DNA of 64,000 nucleotides, taken from Mytilus trossulus. Lineage: Eukaryota; Mollusca; Bivalvia; Mytilida; Mytilidae. The DNA lies in contig NC_086386.1 of the NCBI RefSeq assembly GCF_036588685.1, positions 75,886,682 to 75,950,681 on the forward strand, read 5' to 3'. Under the pieces are notes generated by a model. It had not been told where the DNA came from. It ran no database searches and worked only from the letters and a program-made list of their open reading frames with translations. The stretch's first letter is position 1; each line of letters opens with the position of its first letter. A program made the translations under genes and the position numbers. Shown in pieces: positions 24,568-36,880 of this stretch.

Positions 24568-26713
24568 TTTAGATTTACAAATTAAAGTGCACATATGGTC
24601 AGTTTTGGTGGATGCGGTCAAATAATTTTGTTGCATAAGTCAACTGGAGGTATCCAAACTACTGAAATTTTGTTACGTATCAGTATTTTAAGTAAAAAGA
24701 GGACATGCTGGTATCCTAAATTTAGGCGAACAAAAATTTGTTGTTATAATATTGCAATATTGCTGTCCATTGTCATGATTGTATTATACATTAAATCCTG
24801 ACATAAATAAATGACTGATTTACTGTCTGGGTATATAGATTTTCAAATTAAAGTGCACATATGGTCAGTTTTGGTGGATGCGGTCAAATAATTTTGTTGT
24901 ACAAGTCAACTGGAGGTATCAAAACTACTGAAATTTTGTTACGTATCAGTTTTTTAAGTAAAAAGAGGACATGCTGGTATCCTAAATTTAGGCGAACAAA
25001 AATTTGTTGTTATAATATTGCAATATTGCTGTCCATTGGCATGATTGTATTATACATTAAATCCTGACATAAAGAAATGACTGATTTACTGTCTGGGTAT
25101 ATAGATTTTCATATTAAAGTGCACATATGGTCAGTTTTGGTAATGCGGTCAAATAATTTTGTTGTACAAGTCAGCTGGAGGTATCAAAACTACTGAAATT
25201 TTGTTACGTATCAATATTTTGAATAAAATGAGGACATGCTGGTATCCTAAATTTATGCGAACAAAAATTTGTTGTTATTATATTGCAATATTGCTGTCCA
25301 TTGTCATGATTGTATTATACATTGAATCCTGACATAAAAAATATGGCTGATTTACTATGCATGTATACATGGTATATAGATTTACAAATTAAAGTGCACA
25401 TATGGTCAGTTTTGGTGGATGCGGTCAACTAATTTTGTTGTACAAGTCAGCTGGAGGTATCAAAACTACTGAAATTTTGTTACGTATCAATATTTTGAAT
25501 AAAATGAGGACATGCTGGTATCCTAAATTGATGTGAACAAAAATTTGTTGTTTTTATATTGCAATATTGCTGTTCATTGTCATGATTGTATTATACATTG
25601 ATTCTGGCATAAAAAATATAGCTGATTAAATATGCGGGTATTTAGATTTACAAATTAAAGTGCACATATGGTCAGTTTTGGTGGATGCGGTCAAATAATT
25701 TTGTTGCACAAGTCAACTGGAGGTATCCAAACTACTGAAATTTTGTTACGTATCAGTATTTTAAGTAAAAAGAGGACATGCTGGTATCCTAAATTTAGGC
25801 GAACAAAAATTTGTTGTTATAATATTGCAATATTGCTGTCCATTGTCATGATTGTATTATACATTAAATCCTGACATAAATAAATGACTGATTTACTGTC
25901 TGGGTATATAGATTTTCAAATTAAAGTGCACATATGGTCAGTTTTGGTGGATGCGGTCAAATAATTTTGTTGTACAAGTCAACTGGAGGTATCAAAACTA
26001 CTGAAATTTTGTTACGTATCAGTTTTTTAAGTAAAAAGAGGACATGCTGGTATCCTAAATTTAGGCGAACAAAAATTTGTTGTTATAATATTGCAGTATT
26101 GCTGTCCATTGTCATGATTGTATTATACATTAAATCCTGACATAAAGAAATGACTGATTTACTGTCTGGGTATATAGATTTTCATATTAAAGTGCACATA
26201 TGGTCAGTTTTGGTAATGCGGTCAAATAATTTTGTTGTACAAGTCAGCTGGAGGTATCAAAACTACTGAAATTTTGTTACTTATCAATATTTTGAATAAA
26301 ATGAGGACATGCTGGTATCCTAAATTTATGCGAACAAAAATTTGTTGTTATTATATTGCAATATTGCTGTCCATTGTCATGATTGTATTATACATTGAAT
26401 CCTGACATAAAAAATATGGCTGATTTACTGTGCATGTATACATGGTATATAGATTTACAAATTAAAGTGCACATATGGTCAGTTTTGGTGGATGCGGTCA
26501 ACTAATTTTGTTGTACAAGTCAGCTGGAGGTATCAAAACTACTGAAATTTTGTTACGTATCATAATTTTGAATAAAATGAGGACATGCTGGTATCCTAAA
26601 TTGATGTGAACAAAAATTTGTTGTTTTTATATTGCAATATTGCTGTTCATTGTCATGATTGTATTATACATTGATTCTGGCATAAAAATATGGCTGATTA
26701 AATATGCGGGTAT
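24568..26713 (+). repeat. Four-unit higher-order repeat, two copies
   Basis: Units 24568-25640 and 25641-26713 form two nearly identical blocks of about 1,073 bp, each of four 266-bp units. The same unit-specific variants recur at the same place: 'gtatccaaactact' in unit 1, 'cagttttttaag' in unit 2, 'gattttcatattaaag' in unit 3 and 'catgtatacatgg' before unit 4. A third block starts at 26714 but diverges after about 100 bp. This is the mark of recent unequal exchange or block duplication. Confidence 0.8.
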
Positions 26714-28194
26714 ATAGATTTACAAATTAAAGTGCACATATGGTCAGTTTTGGTGGATGCGGTCAAATAATTTTGTTGCACAAGTCAACTGGAGGTATCC
26801 AAACTACTGAAATAGTGTTAAGTATCAATATTTTGAATAAAATGAGGACATGCTGGTATCCTAAATTTATGCGAACAAAAATTTGTTGTTATTATATTGC
26901 AATATTACTGTCCATTGTCATGATTGTATTATACATTGAATCCTGACATAAAAAATATGGCTGATTTACTATGTGGGTATATAGATTTACAAATTAAAGT
27001 GCACATATGGTCAGTTTTGGTGGATGCAGTCAACTAATTTTGTTGTACAAGTCAGCTGGAGGTATAAAAACTACTGAAATTTTGTTACGTATCAATATTT
27101 TGAATAAAATGAGGACATGCTGGTATCCTAAATTGATGTGAACAAAAGTTCGTTGTTATTATATTGCAATATTACTGTTCATTGTCATGATTGTATTATA
27201 CATTGATTCTGGCATAAAAAAATATGGCTGATTAACTATGCGGGTATATAGATTTACAAATTAAAGTGCACATATGGTCAGTTTTGGTGGATGAGGTCAA
27301 AAAATTTTGTTGTACCAGTCAACTGGAGGTATCAAAACTACTGAAATTTTGTTACGTATCAATATTTTGAATAAAATGAGGACATGCTGGTATCCTAAAT
27401 TTATACGAACAAAAATTTGTTGTTATTATATTGCAATATTGCTGTCCATTGTCATGATTGTATTATACATTGAATCCTGACATAAAAATATGGCTGATTT
27501 ACTATGCTGGTATATAGATTTACAAATTAAAGTGCATATATGGTCAGTTTTGGTGGATGCGGTCAAATAATTTTGTTGTACAAGTCAACTGGAGGCATCA
27601 AAACTACTGAAATTTTCTTACATATCAGTATTTTAAGTAAAAAAGAGGACATGCTGGCACCCTTTATTTAGGCGAACAAAAATTTTTTGTTATTATATTG
27701 CAATATTGCTGTCCATTGTCATGATTGTATTATACATTGAATCCTGACATTAAAAATAAGGCTGATTTACTATGCTGGTATAAAGATTTACAATTTAAAC
27801 TTCACATATGGTCAGTTTTGGTAATGCGGTCAAATAATTTTGTTGTACACGTCAGATGGAGGTATCAAAACTACTGAAATTTTGTTACGTATCAATATTT
27901 TGAATGAAATGAGGACATGCTGGTATCCTAAATTTATGCGAGCAAAACTTTTTTGTTATTATATTGCAATTTTGCTGTCCATTGTCATGATTGTATTATA
28001 CATTGAATCCTGACATAAAAAAATATGGCTGATTTTCTATGCTGGTATATAGATTTACAAATTAAAGTGAATATATGGTCAGTTTTTGGTGGATGCAGTC
28101 AAATAATTTTGTTGTACAAGTCAACTGGAGGCATCAAAACTACTGAAATTGTGTTACATATCAGTATTTTAAGTAAAACAGAGGACATGCTGGC

Positions 28195-30696
28195 ACAAGA
28201 AATGAACGCACACTTGATCTACTGTGCATGTCAAATCCATCCCTACTAAACAGAGTAGAAACATTACCACCACTAGGTGACCATGACATTATCTTCAGTG
28301 AAATAAATCTTTCCCTTTCGAAAGCCAAACAGTCACCACACAAAGTATTGATTTACAAGAAAGCAGACTGGGAAAAAATTGGAAAAGACTTAAAAGAAAC
28401 ATACACACATATGGAAAAACACAAATTAGAACTTGATATAGACAATATGTGGAATTTCTTTAAAACAAAAACAACAGAAAGTATCCAAAAGCATATACCA
28501 ACTAAGCTAATAGGAAATAAAACCCACCTACCATGGATAGACTCAAAATTGAAAAAACTGATAAATAAGAAAAACAAATTTTATAAAAAGAAAAAACATG
28601 ATAGCAAACATACTAAAAAATTTAAACAAATTAAAACACTATTACAGAAAGAGATGAGAAATGCCTATTGGAATTATATCGAAAACATGGTTTTTGACAT
28701 TGAAATACAAGAGCCTGAAAATTCGAGATTTAACAAACAACCTAAAAAACTCTTTTCATACATAAAAGGCCAAAACAATGAAAACACTGGTATTGCACCT
28801 CTTAGGAGTTAAGGTCTACTTCATACAGATCCCTTGAAAAAAGCTAACATATTAAATGAACAATTTAAATCAGCTTTAACATCTGAGACCAATACAGTTA
28901 TCCCTGACAAAGGTCCATCAACACATCCAATAATGGACGACATAGACATCAACAGAGTAGGCATCTATAAATTAATTAAAAATATAAACCCAAAAAAGGC
29001 AACAGGACCTGATAACATCACTGGAATAGTGCTTAAAGAAAACATCAACACATGCACAGACATACTCACTCTAATTTTTACAAAATCAATGCAAACAGGA
29101 AAAGTACCTCACGATTGGAACCACGCAAATGTAACACCTGTTTTCAAAAAAGGAGACAAACATCATCCTGGTAACTATCGTCCAATTTCACTTACATGTA
29201 TTTCATGCAAATTACTAGAGCACATAATTGCAAGCAACATTATGAATCACCTTGAATCCAACAACATACTTTATGACTTGCAACACGGCTTCAGGGCAAA
29301 TAGATCATGCGAATCCCAAATAATATCACTAATTCACCAACTATGTTCAAATAACGACAAATATATATAAACCGATCTTATCATCATGGATTTCGCAAAA
29401 GCCTTTGACAAAGTTCCACACAACCGTTTACTATACAAACTTAAATTTTTCGGTGTATCAGATCAAGCCGCAAACTGGATTAAAATCTTTCCTTTCAAAC
29501 CGTACACAAACAGTTATGCTAGAAAACCATTCCTCTGATAACATACCAGTTACATCAGGTGTTCCTCAGGGCACTGTATTAGGTCCAATACTATTTTTGA
29601 TATATATCAATGACTTACCTGACTACTTACATCATAGTCAAATCAGGCTCTTTGCTGACGATAGCATCATTTACCGACAGATAAAATCACCATCAGATTG
29701 CCTTAAACTCCAGGAAGACCTAGAAGGAGCAATCAAATGGGAACAAGACTGGCTAATGCAGTTCCACCCTGATAAATGCAACATACTTAGAGTGACCACA
29801 AAGAAAACACCTATCCATTTTTATTACAACATGCACGGTCACATTCTTGAGTCAGTTGAAAATGCAAAATATCTAGGTATAACTATTTCATCAAATTTAA
29901 AATGGAACAAACACATTCAGAACATGACATCTAAAGCAAATAAGACCCTTGGATTCATCAGAAGAAACTTAAAAATAAACTCAGTAACCATCAAAGACCG
30001 AGCATACCAAGCCCTTATTAGATCAAAACTTGAATACTGCTGCACTGTCTGGGACCCCTACACAACAGAGAACATTAACTCCATAGAAAAAGTTCAAAGA
30101 CGTGCAGCGAGATATGTATGCTCAAACTACAAATATACTGAAAGTGTAACAAACATGATTAACACACTCCACTGGCCAACATTACAAGAAAGGAGACTCA
30201 AAAGCAGATTAAATATGTTCCATAGAATAACAAACAACAAAATTGCCATACCACATACTGACATATTAATTAAAAGCCAATCAAACACCAGGTCTAGCCA
30301 CGAACAAACATACCGACAAATTCGATGCAGCAAAGACAGTTACAAATTTTCATTTTTCTGCCAAACTATAAAAGACTGGAACAAATTACCAGAACAAATA
30401 GCCTGCAGCACCACTACTGAGTGCTTCAAGGAGAAACTCACTAGAGAGATGCTCCTTGACACTTACAAACACCTACATGTATAATATGTATCTTGTTTTT
30501 ATCTTATACCAAAAAATTAAAAATAAAAATTGAAAAATATTACTTACATACACATTTGTATCATAAAAATTGAAAAATTATTAAGAAACCAAAAATATAT
30601 ATTTTTAATCATTAACAATATTGTTAAACCAGGCATGCGCCGGAAAGTAATCATCAACCAGTTGATGTTTTTCTGTATATAAAGAAGAAGAAGAGA
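28195..30696 (+). pseudogene. 5'-truncated LINE with endonuclease end and reverse transcriptase
   Basis: The reading frame starts in the last part of an AP endonuclease domain (RTLDLLCMSNPSLL, then LPPLGDHDII, the terminal SDH-like motif). It continues through a Lys-rich linker into a reverse transcriptase: KKATGPDNI, NYRPISLT, MDFAKAFDKVPHN, GVPQGTVLGPILFLIYINDL and the catalytic FADD at 29651-29662. It ends with a C-terminal region (RSKLEYCCTVWDPY, KVQRRAARYV). This order fits the CR1/Jockey/Rex group. TAA stops at 28810 and 29368 and a frameshift near 29484 disable it. Its 3' end is a GAA-rich run (30681-30696), not poly(A). It interrupts a satellite unit: the flanks 'ctggcac' and 'accctttattt' rejoin to the intact unit with about 2 bases duplicated. 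Confidence 0.9.
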
Positions 30697-30853
30697 AGAC
30701 CCTTTATTTAGGCAAACAAAAATTTGTTGTTATTATATTGCAATATTGCTGTCCATTGTCATGATTGTATTATACATTGAATCCTGACATAAAAAAAATA
30801 TGGCTGATTTACTATGCGGGTATACCCAGTCAGCAGACTAACAGTGGGCCAAC

Positions 30854-31110
30854 GTTGGCAAATAGTCGGCCCGTTGGTCGACCGTTGGTGTTGGCGTTAC
30901 AACATTGGCCCAACGTTGGCAAATTGTCGGTCCGTTGGTCGCAAGTTTATGTTGGCTGCACAACATTGGCTCAACGTTGGCAAATTGTCGGTCCGTTGGT
31001 CGCAATTTTATGTTGGCTGCACAACATTGGCCCAACGTTGGCAAATTGTCGGTACATTGGTCGCACGTTGGTGTCGGCTGCACAACATTGGCCCAACGTT
31101 GGTCTGTTGT
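30854..31110 (+). repeat. 61-bp tandem repeat, subterminal
   Basis: Four units start at 30854, 30915, 30976 and 31037 with 'gttggcaaattgtcggtccg', then 'ttggtcgca' and 'caacattggcccaac'. A fifth partial unit starts at 31098. Since 61 is not a multiple of 3, this produces long overlapping false frames on both strands (for example 30765-31149). Confidence 0.85.
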
Positions 31111-32654
31111 TGTAAATTCATATTATTATCTCATGTTGGTTATAAATAATCGGGCAAATGTTGGCATTGTGTTAGTAGCAACATAGGGCCGATATGAAAT
31201 TTTTTTTAATGGAATTGATTATATAATATTTTACGCTTTATTTCTCTTGGGAGGCGGATAATTTCGATTGCAGCAGGCTTTATGAAAAGTTAAATGTTAT
31301 ACTGAAAGTGTTTATCAACTGAAATTACATTTACAACTCTATGTTGGGCCAATGCTGGCCCAACGTTGCATGATCATATATCATACTCTATATATAAGTC
31401 AGGCAAAATTTATACTGGAATATCATTACTGTAATAAAAAAAAATGTATATCGTAAACATAGATTGCCTGGTTAAAAATTAAAATTTATTCCAATCATTA
31501 TTTATAATAACTTTATTCATTAAACTTTGTGAAACATAATAATAGCAATTATATGCAGAGTGATATTTGATACAGCCAGTTTGTTAATCAAGCCCATTCT
31601 GATAAGGTTGACCATGTGTTCGACAAATTTTAAAGATAGTTGCTATGGTAATTAAGTTTATAGGAAATCTGAATGTAATGGGATGGTCACTTTTGTGATT
31701 ATTTCCTGTTGTGTATTTGTAAGAAAGCAGTGATACGAAGAAAACAAAAAGAGAAAATCATGTCATCTGGGATTCAAAGAGAAAGATAGTAACATGTAAG
31801 TTATAACTTTAAAAAATCTGATAAATATACGATTTAGAATGACAAATACGATATGATTTTTTAATCTGAGGGATGTTGTTAAAAATCAAAACATATATTA
31901 ATTTCTATCATTTTATAATGCTGATCTTGAAGTTTATACGTTTCGGGCGAAATATTTTCTAGATTTTAAATCATTTCAATCCTAAAATTATCATGAAATA
32001 TTTGCCACTGAACATAAGTATCTTCAAACAAATGGTAAATTATATCAATCTTTAACCACAACATGTATGATCATTACTGAAGTTAATGGAATAAAATTGT
32101 CTTAAGATGTACCTTATTCCGTAATGTTTCAAAAATGTGGTATAATGATTGCTACTTCATTAAAATATAAATGAATTTTTTAGTTTTATTGTATTTCTAA
32201 ATCGCATGCAAACAGATACGATATATTTGTGAAACCTGATCATATACACACTTAAATGTGTAACAGTGTTTTTCTATATCAAATATATAACTGTTCATTA
32301 ATACACATCTGAATTATTCTTTATATATCATGTATATTACGAATATACAAAGTACGATACCGAATTCTGAAATAATAGTAAATAAGGGTTTGTTATACCC
32401 ACAAATCCGTCTAATACTAATAAATTTCTGACCATTAGAAAAATAACCAATATAAAAAAATGGTTATTTAAGATTTAATTTGTATTAAATAGTATTTAAA
32501 CTATTTAGAATATACATTAATTTATATTACATATCTAGAAGGGAGATTACGCACGCATGCATTAGACAAATACGCAATTCAAGTTTACTTCTAACTTTAT
32601 TACAGATTCGGTTAGAAAAAAAAACATAGCTGCAAATAGTCTTCGGATAAGGAG

Positions 32655-32771
32655 ATGGATGATGCAGCTAAAGATTGGCGGCGCTTAAGTCTTGACAGAG
32701 AAGGTAGCAAGAAACAGAGAAGGGAAAAACGAATAACATATATAAATAATAATGACACTGTTGAAGTTTAA
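32655..32771 (+). CDS. Short exon-like ORF inside nested element
   Basis: The frame encodes 38 residues, starting MDDAAKDWRRLSLDREGSKK and then basic (QRREKRITYINN), ending EV-stop. A good acceptor-like sequence (ctaactttattacag) lies about 50 bases before the ATG. The amino-acid mix is unlike the low-complexity frames around it. It could be a leftover N-terminal exon of a transposase or a captured host exon. No family was recognised, and the frame after the stop is broken. Confidence 0.25.
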   Translation: MDDAAKDWRRLSLDREGSKKQRREKRITYINNNDTVEV

Positions 32772-32974
32772 ATTGAGGAGGACACTACTCGTGGTGACGA
32801 CCAATGATATCAAATTTAAAATAAATAAAGTTTCATCTTCTGAATTACTTAATTTTCATTCTGGATCTGGAAACAATACAACTAAAATTACATCTCCGAA
32901 AAAATATTTGTATGATCGCCTAACCATAAGCCATACGTCATTTGTTCTGTTAAAGAAATAAATGAAATTAATAT

Positions 32975-33060
32975 GAAAAAAGAAGATGTGGTATGATTGC
33001 TAATGAGACAACTCTTTACAAAACAGCAAATGACACAGAGTTTATCTGGTCGATCCATCA
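32975..33060 (+). repeat. Mytilid short dispersed repeat, head portion
   Basis: 'aagaagatgtggtatgattg', then 'ctaatgagacaactctttac', the same head as at 45218. It lies within the nested element, so three or four layers of insertion are stacked here. Confidence 0.7.
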
Positions 33061-34159
33061 AACATTGTCAAAGAAATATCTTGGCGTCACACAATAAATA
33101 AAATTAAAGAGGCAAAGTTCATGAAAAAAACAAGGACAGTAACAACAATGGGTAATACAAAACTACAGAATTGCTACCTTAAACTTTGGCAGTTTGGAAC
33201 ACAATAAAAAAAAAAGATCAAAATTCTCCAGAGTATTTATCATATACAGCCCCTCATGCAGCATCCATTGTAATTTGGTTGAAACAATAGACCAACGTAT
33301 TGCCAACATAAAAATGAGAAATACCCACCTTGGACCAACATAGTGCCAACATAAGAGAAGATATTTCTACGTTGGTCCAACGTTGTGCCAACATGGATTT
33401 CGTTTTTCATACAATGGGCCAACGTTGGCTCTATGTATTGCATATAACAGTACACCGTTGGGCCAACATGAAGCCATCATGTTGGGCCAACGTAGGCCCA
33501 CTTTGCACTTATACGTTGGGCCAACGTTAAAATACAACGATGGGCCAATGCAATGATATACGTTGTGCCAATGTTGGGCCAACATACTCATGTTGTCTGG
33601 GTATAGATTTACAAATTAAAGTGCATATATGGTCAGTTTTGGTGGATGCGGTCAAATAATTTTGTTGTACAGGTCAACTGGAGGCATTAAAACTACTGAA
33701 ATTTTGTTACGTATCAGTATTTTGAGTAAAAAGAGGACATGCTGGTACCCTTAATTTAGGCGAGCCAAAATTTGTAGTCATTATTTAAATGAATTAAACT
33801 ATTGCTGATTGTGGCTGCATAGTTCAAGGATGTATAACTAACAAGGACGAGGACGTATACACCTAACATCAAATATACTTCTTTTCAAAAATATACATAA
33901 TATGATTGATTTTGATCTCGGAATATATATATATATTCAGTGCCTGTTATCATTGTAACCGAGATCGTTTTTATAATAGATAGATTGTCAGATCACAGAT
34001 AAATTTGTGTTACGTTCTGTGCGTACTTATTTTCAAATATTTGTATTTAATCCTCTTCATAAAACGGAAGTGTTAATTTTCAAATTACTTTATTTTCGAT
34101 GTTTATACTACGAAAAAAAAGATATTATTTTTTTTTTAAAATCAACGAAGAGCGGTCCT

Positions 34160-34540
34160 GGTTACAAGTTAACTTAGTGTAGAGCAGACCAGTCAAAAGT
34201 TAACTTGGAAACAGGTCTGGTTTTGATCGGATTTGTCCAAGCAGAAGTTAACTTTGTGGCAGGACCGGTTTCCAAGTTAACTTATGTTAACTTTATGACA
34301 GGACTGGTTCCGAAGTTAACTTATGTTAACTTATGACAGGACTGGTTCGAAGTTAACTTATATCAATAGCGGACCTGTTTCCAAGTTAACTTTTTGGCAG
34401 ACATAAAAACAGTCCTAGGACCAAGTCCGCTTTTCAAGTTAACTAGATTTTGGTCCTAGGACTGGTCAGAACAGTCCTATATTCGGTCACAGGTTAACTT
34501 TGACCAGTCCAAATGACTGGTCATCAAGTAAACTTGCTGT
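34160..34540 (-). repeat. Right subterminal AAGTTAACTT / GGACTGGTC cluster
   Basis: About ten copies of gttaactt or aagttaac alternate with 'acaggactggtt' and 'gaccagtcc'. It mirrors the left subterminal region of the composite element, though without the strict 28-bp period. The stretch 33780-34150 before it is unique sequence with no feature seen. Confidence 0.75.
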
Positions 34541-34849
34541 ACAGGTTAGGAGTGCACCCATCTGTACGCATAAAAATTAGATCTTACTGTTTAAATAATG
34601 TCGAATTAATTACGTCCCCCTATCTATTTTTATGTTTTGTTATTTAAATCGGGTTTTTTTCCTATTTCGTTCGTTAATTATGTAACTGATAAAGATAGTT
34701 TTAATTGGTTTCAATTGATAAAAGTGAAGTGCACTGCTTACTTTTTCTGTGGCAAATTGTTAATTCTGGCATTATGTCACATTTAAAGTTGGTATATTGT
34801 TCTATCTGAACTGTTGTATTGACAGAGTTGACAATTAAATATTGTGCGG

Positions 34850-34915
34850 TAGAGTTTATTTATGATCATGTTGTCTCATGTGGAGAATTGTATCTTTGGG
34901 AATCATATATGTCAA
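34850..34915 (-). repeat. Degraded mytilid dispersed repeat head
   Basis: 'gttgtctcatgtggagaatt' and 'gtatctttgggaatcatat' resemble the reverse-oriented copies at 4618 and 15020. Confidence 0.4.
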
Positions 34916-34959
34916 GCCATATATTTATTTCTTCAATCGTAAGGCATTTACTATTGAAT

Positions 34960-35065
34960 GAGGTGCAAGCACCGGACGGGTACAATCATGAGGTTTTAAA
35001 TCCTCAAACACATTTTTAACTTTGTAATTGAACATTTTAGTTGATACAGGTTTGGGATTGGTTCA
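34960..35065 (+). repeat. Direct repeat right of the 12-kb composite element
   Basis: 'tgcaagcaccgg', 'gaggttttaaatcctcaaac', 'actttgtaattgaacatttt' and 'gttgatacaggtttgggatt' pair with the block at 22150-22245 in the same order and orientation. Confidence 0.5.
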
Positions 35066-36689
35066 AAATTTGTGTTGTTATACTTTTAGTTAAAGACTTA
35101 ATTGAACAATGTTGCTCGTTATATATTCTTAAGACTATATGATTGTTTGTCAACTTAAAGTTTTAAATTGAAAAGAGCGAGATGACATCAAATTCCCAAT
35201 ATTTTAAATTCCATATACCTATATGCCGATGAAAACAAAGCTGCATTTCATTATATGCCGCTGAATATCACTTTCTTTTCATAGAGTAAAACGGTGGTAG
35301 GATTTTAGGTAACATAGATTTAAGACTATCTTATAGATAACAGAAAACAGTGGAAAAGAAACAAAACGTATTAACAAATATTTGTTCACGCTAGGTTTCG
35401 CTCATACAATGTGTATATTTAATGATCGAATAGCATAGTAAAATTCAGTTATCTCCCGTTCACCAGTAAATCTCGAATCAAAATCAACAATACACTCTTA
35501 TTTGTTAAAGTATATAAAATAAATTCAAAGAATTATCAACGATTGTTGGCCACGGGGGGGGGGGGATGGACATCGGTAAACAATTTTATAATAATACATT
35601 TGAAAGAATATAGAAAACGAAACGGGAGTGGCCTCCAATTTATGAGTGGTTTTTTTGGTCGGGTTGTTGTCTATTTGACACATTCCCTATTTCCATTTTC
35701 AATGTTATATATTCCAATGTGGTAATGTACTAGTATTTTTATATATATAAACAAGAAGATGTGGTATTGTAGAAAGGTGATACGATAAGAACGGTATAAA
35801 TCAAATGTGATAGTATAAAGTAATGGTGATATTGTTATTTATCTATTTTCTTAAATGCGATGGAGAATAAAATCCATGTTATATGTATGTTTGTTGAAAA
35901 TAATTGCTTAGATATGTTGACTGATGATTTCAAAATGACATTAACTGAATTCTAAAGATCGCCAAAACAGTTATAACATATTATTTAACGGAAATACAAT
36001 TAAAATATATCGATGACTAAATGCACACGTGTGCAACCGTTTGGAAGAAAAACATGACAAACTATGTGTTAGTGCGTATCATATATTAAAACTGCTTACT
36101 GTTGATATTCATCGTAATTAGTATGAATGTCAACTTACAAGTAACGGATCAATTATTTATCAATAGGACATTTAAATATCTATTGTTCAAAATGTAGCTA
36201 ATGTGTTTGCATAAATCATTGTATTCGTTAACAAGTATCAAATGTTAACAATTATAAATCATGTTAAATCATTTAAGTGGAAGTCCAAAACAAACTGTGT
36301 TCAGATTACATAATACAATCACGACAAATAGGTAAGATTTCTATCCGAATATTTCTACATTTCTTTAATTTATTAGAATGAAATGCTGAACAAATGTTTG
36401 TAAATTAGACAAAAAATCAGTCCCTACAACGCATAAAAAATCAGATTTAACAAGTGATTCACTTTTACTGATAGTTTGTTACAATGAAACGATCGAGTTG
36501 ACTAGAAAAGAGCGAAAGAATAAAACGTCGCGAACCGATGTCGACAGGGTACGAATTATTCCACTTTACATGAATCACGCCTTTTATGTAACTGTGTTAA
36601 AATTTATAAGAAAACAAATTTATTTTACTTTTTTTGTTTAAATGACAAGAAAGAATGTTATTATATTAGGGTATGATAAAAAGTAAAAT
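35066..36689. other. Mostly featureless; G-run and one short repeat
   Basis: 35555-35564 is a run of ten G. 35640-35710 ('ggttgttgtctatttgacac', 'attccctatttccatttt') is another common mussel repeat word. I see no gene in the rest. Confidence 0.4.
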
Positions 36690-36880
36690 CACAAAAATAC
36701 TGAACTCAGAGGAAAATCAATTTGGAAAGTCCATAATCACATGGCAAAATCAAAAAACATAACGCATCGAAAACGAATGGACAAGAACTGTTATATTCCT
36801 GATTTGGTACAGGCATTTTAAAATGTAGAAAATGGTGGATTAAACCTGGTTCTATAGCGCTAACCCTCTCACTGTAATAA
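36690..36880 (-). repeat. Reverse-oriented mytilid repeat fragment
   Basis: 'aatactgaactcagaggaaa', 'catggcaaaatcaaaaaaca', 'tatattcctgatttggtac' and 'gtggattaaacctggttcta' follow the order of the 12055-12245 copy. Confidence 0.6.

Larger units (their letters stand above)
30825..33601. mobile_element. Nested TA-flanked element with CCAACGTTGG repeats
   Basis: It begins CCCAGTCAGCAGACTAACAG and ends, in reverse, CCCAGACAACATGAGTATGT. It sits inside a satellite unit: the flanks 'gcgggtata' and 'tatagattt' rejoin to the intact 'gcgggtatatagattt' if one TA is a target duplication. Subterminal regions (30844-31110 and 33290-33590) are full of TGGGCCAACGTTGGC-type palindromes. The interior (31190-33000) is mostly unique AT-rich DNA with one short exon-like frame at 32655-32771. 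It is about 2.78 kb with no transposase seen. Confidence 0.8.
23480..33775 (+). repeat. Satellite array, about 19 units of 266 bp, twice interrupted
   Basis: The unit starts near 'tatagatttacaaattaaag' and 'tgcacatatggtcagttttg' and ends 'gacataaaaaatatggctga'. Unit starts are at about 23497, 23770, 24039, 24304, 24568, 24835, 25099, 25375, 25641, 25908, 26171, 26447, 26714, 26981, 27247, 27513, 27783 and 28048. The 28048 unit is split by a LINE and resumes at 30697. The next unit starts at about 30820, is split by the 30825-33601 element, and resumes at 33602. Units differ by small substitutions and a 1-2 base gap after 'gttttggt'. Many keep a 68-codon open frame, which I regard as incidental. 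Confidence 0.9.
22476..34564. mobile_element. 12.1-kb composite TA-flanked element
   Basis: The left end begins CAGATGGGTGCGGTCCTAAC and then CT. The right end in reverse begins CAGATGGGTGCACTCCTAAC and then CT. Both are preceded by TA (22474-22475 and 34565-34566). Next to both ends lie many AAGTTAACTT palindromes and GACCAG/CTGGTC words (22500-22850 and 34160-34540). The interior is a satellite array (23480-33775), with a LINE and a second inverted-repeat element nested in it. Removing the insertions leaves about 6.8 kb. I saw no transposase, so it is read as non-autonomous. The superfamily is unknown; TA targets are used by Tc1/mariner and by some other groups. Confidence 0.7.

Noticed and set aside
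23799..26946. Repeated 68-codon frame (MVSFGGCGQIILL and following) in satellite units
   Set aside because: It is open in only some units, and others break it by 1-2 base gaps just after the start. Differences between units do not favour silent positions by eye. It reflects unit similarity, not a gene family.
30765..31186. Overlapping long frames on both strands
   Set aside because: They come from the 61-bp repeat, which stays open in several phases; the amino-acid pattern (TLANCRSVGR and similar) is periodic.
33240..33591. Three overlapping frames with GPTY or NVGP repeats
   Set aside because: They are the right subterminal CCAACGTTGG cluster of the nested element.
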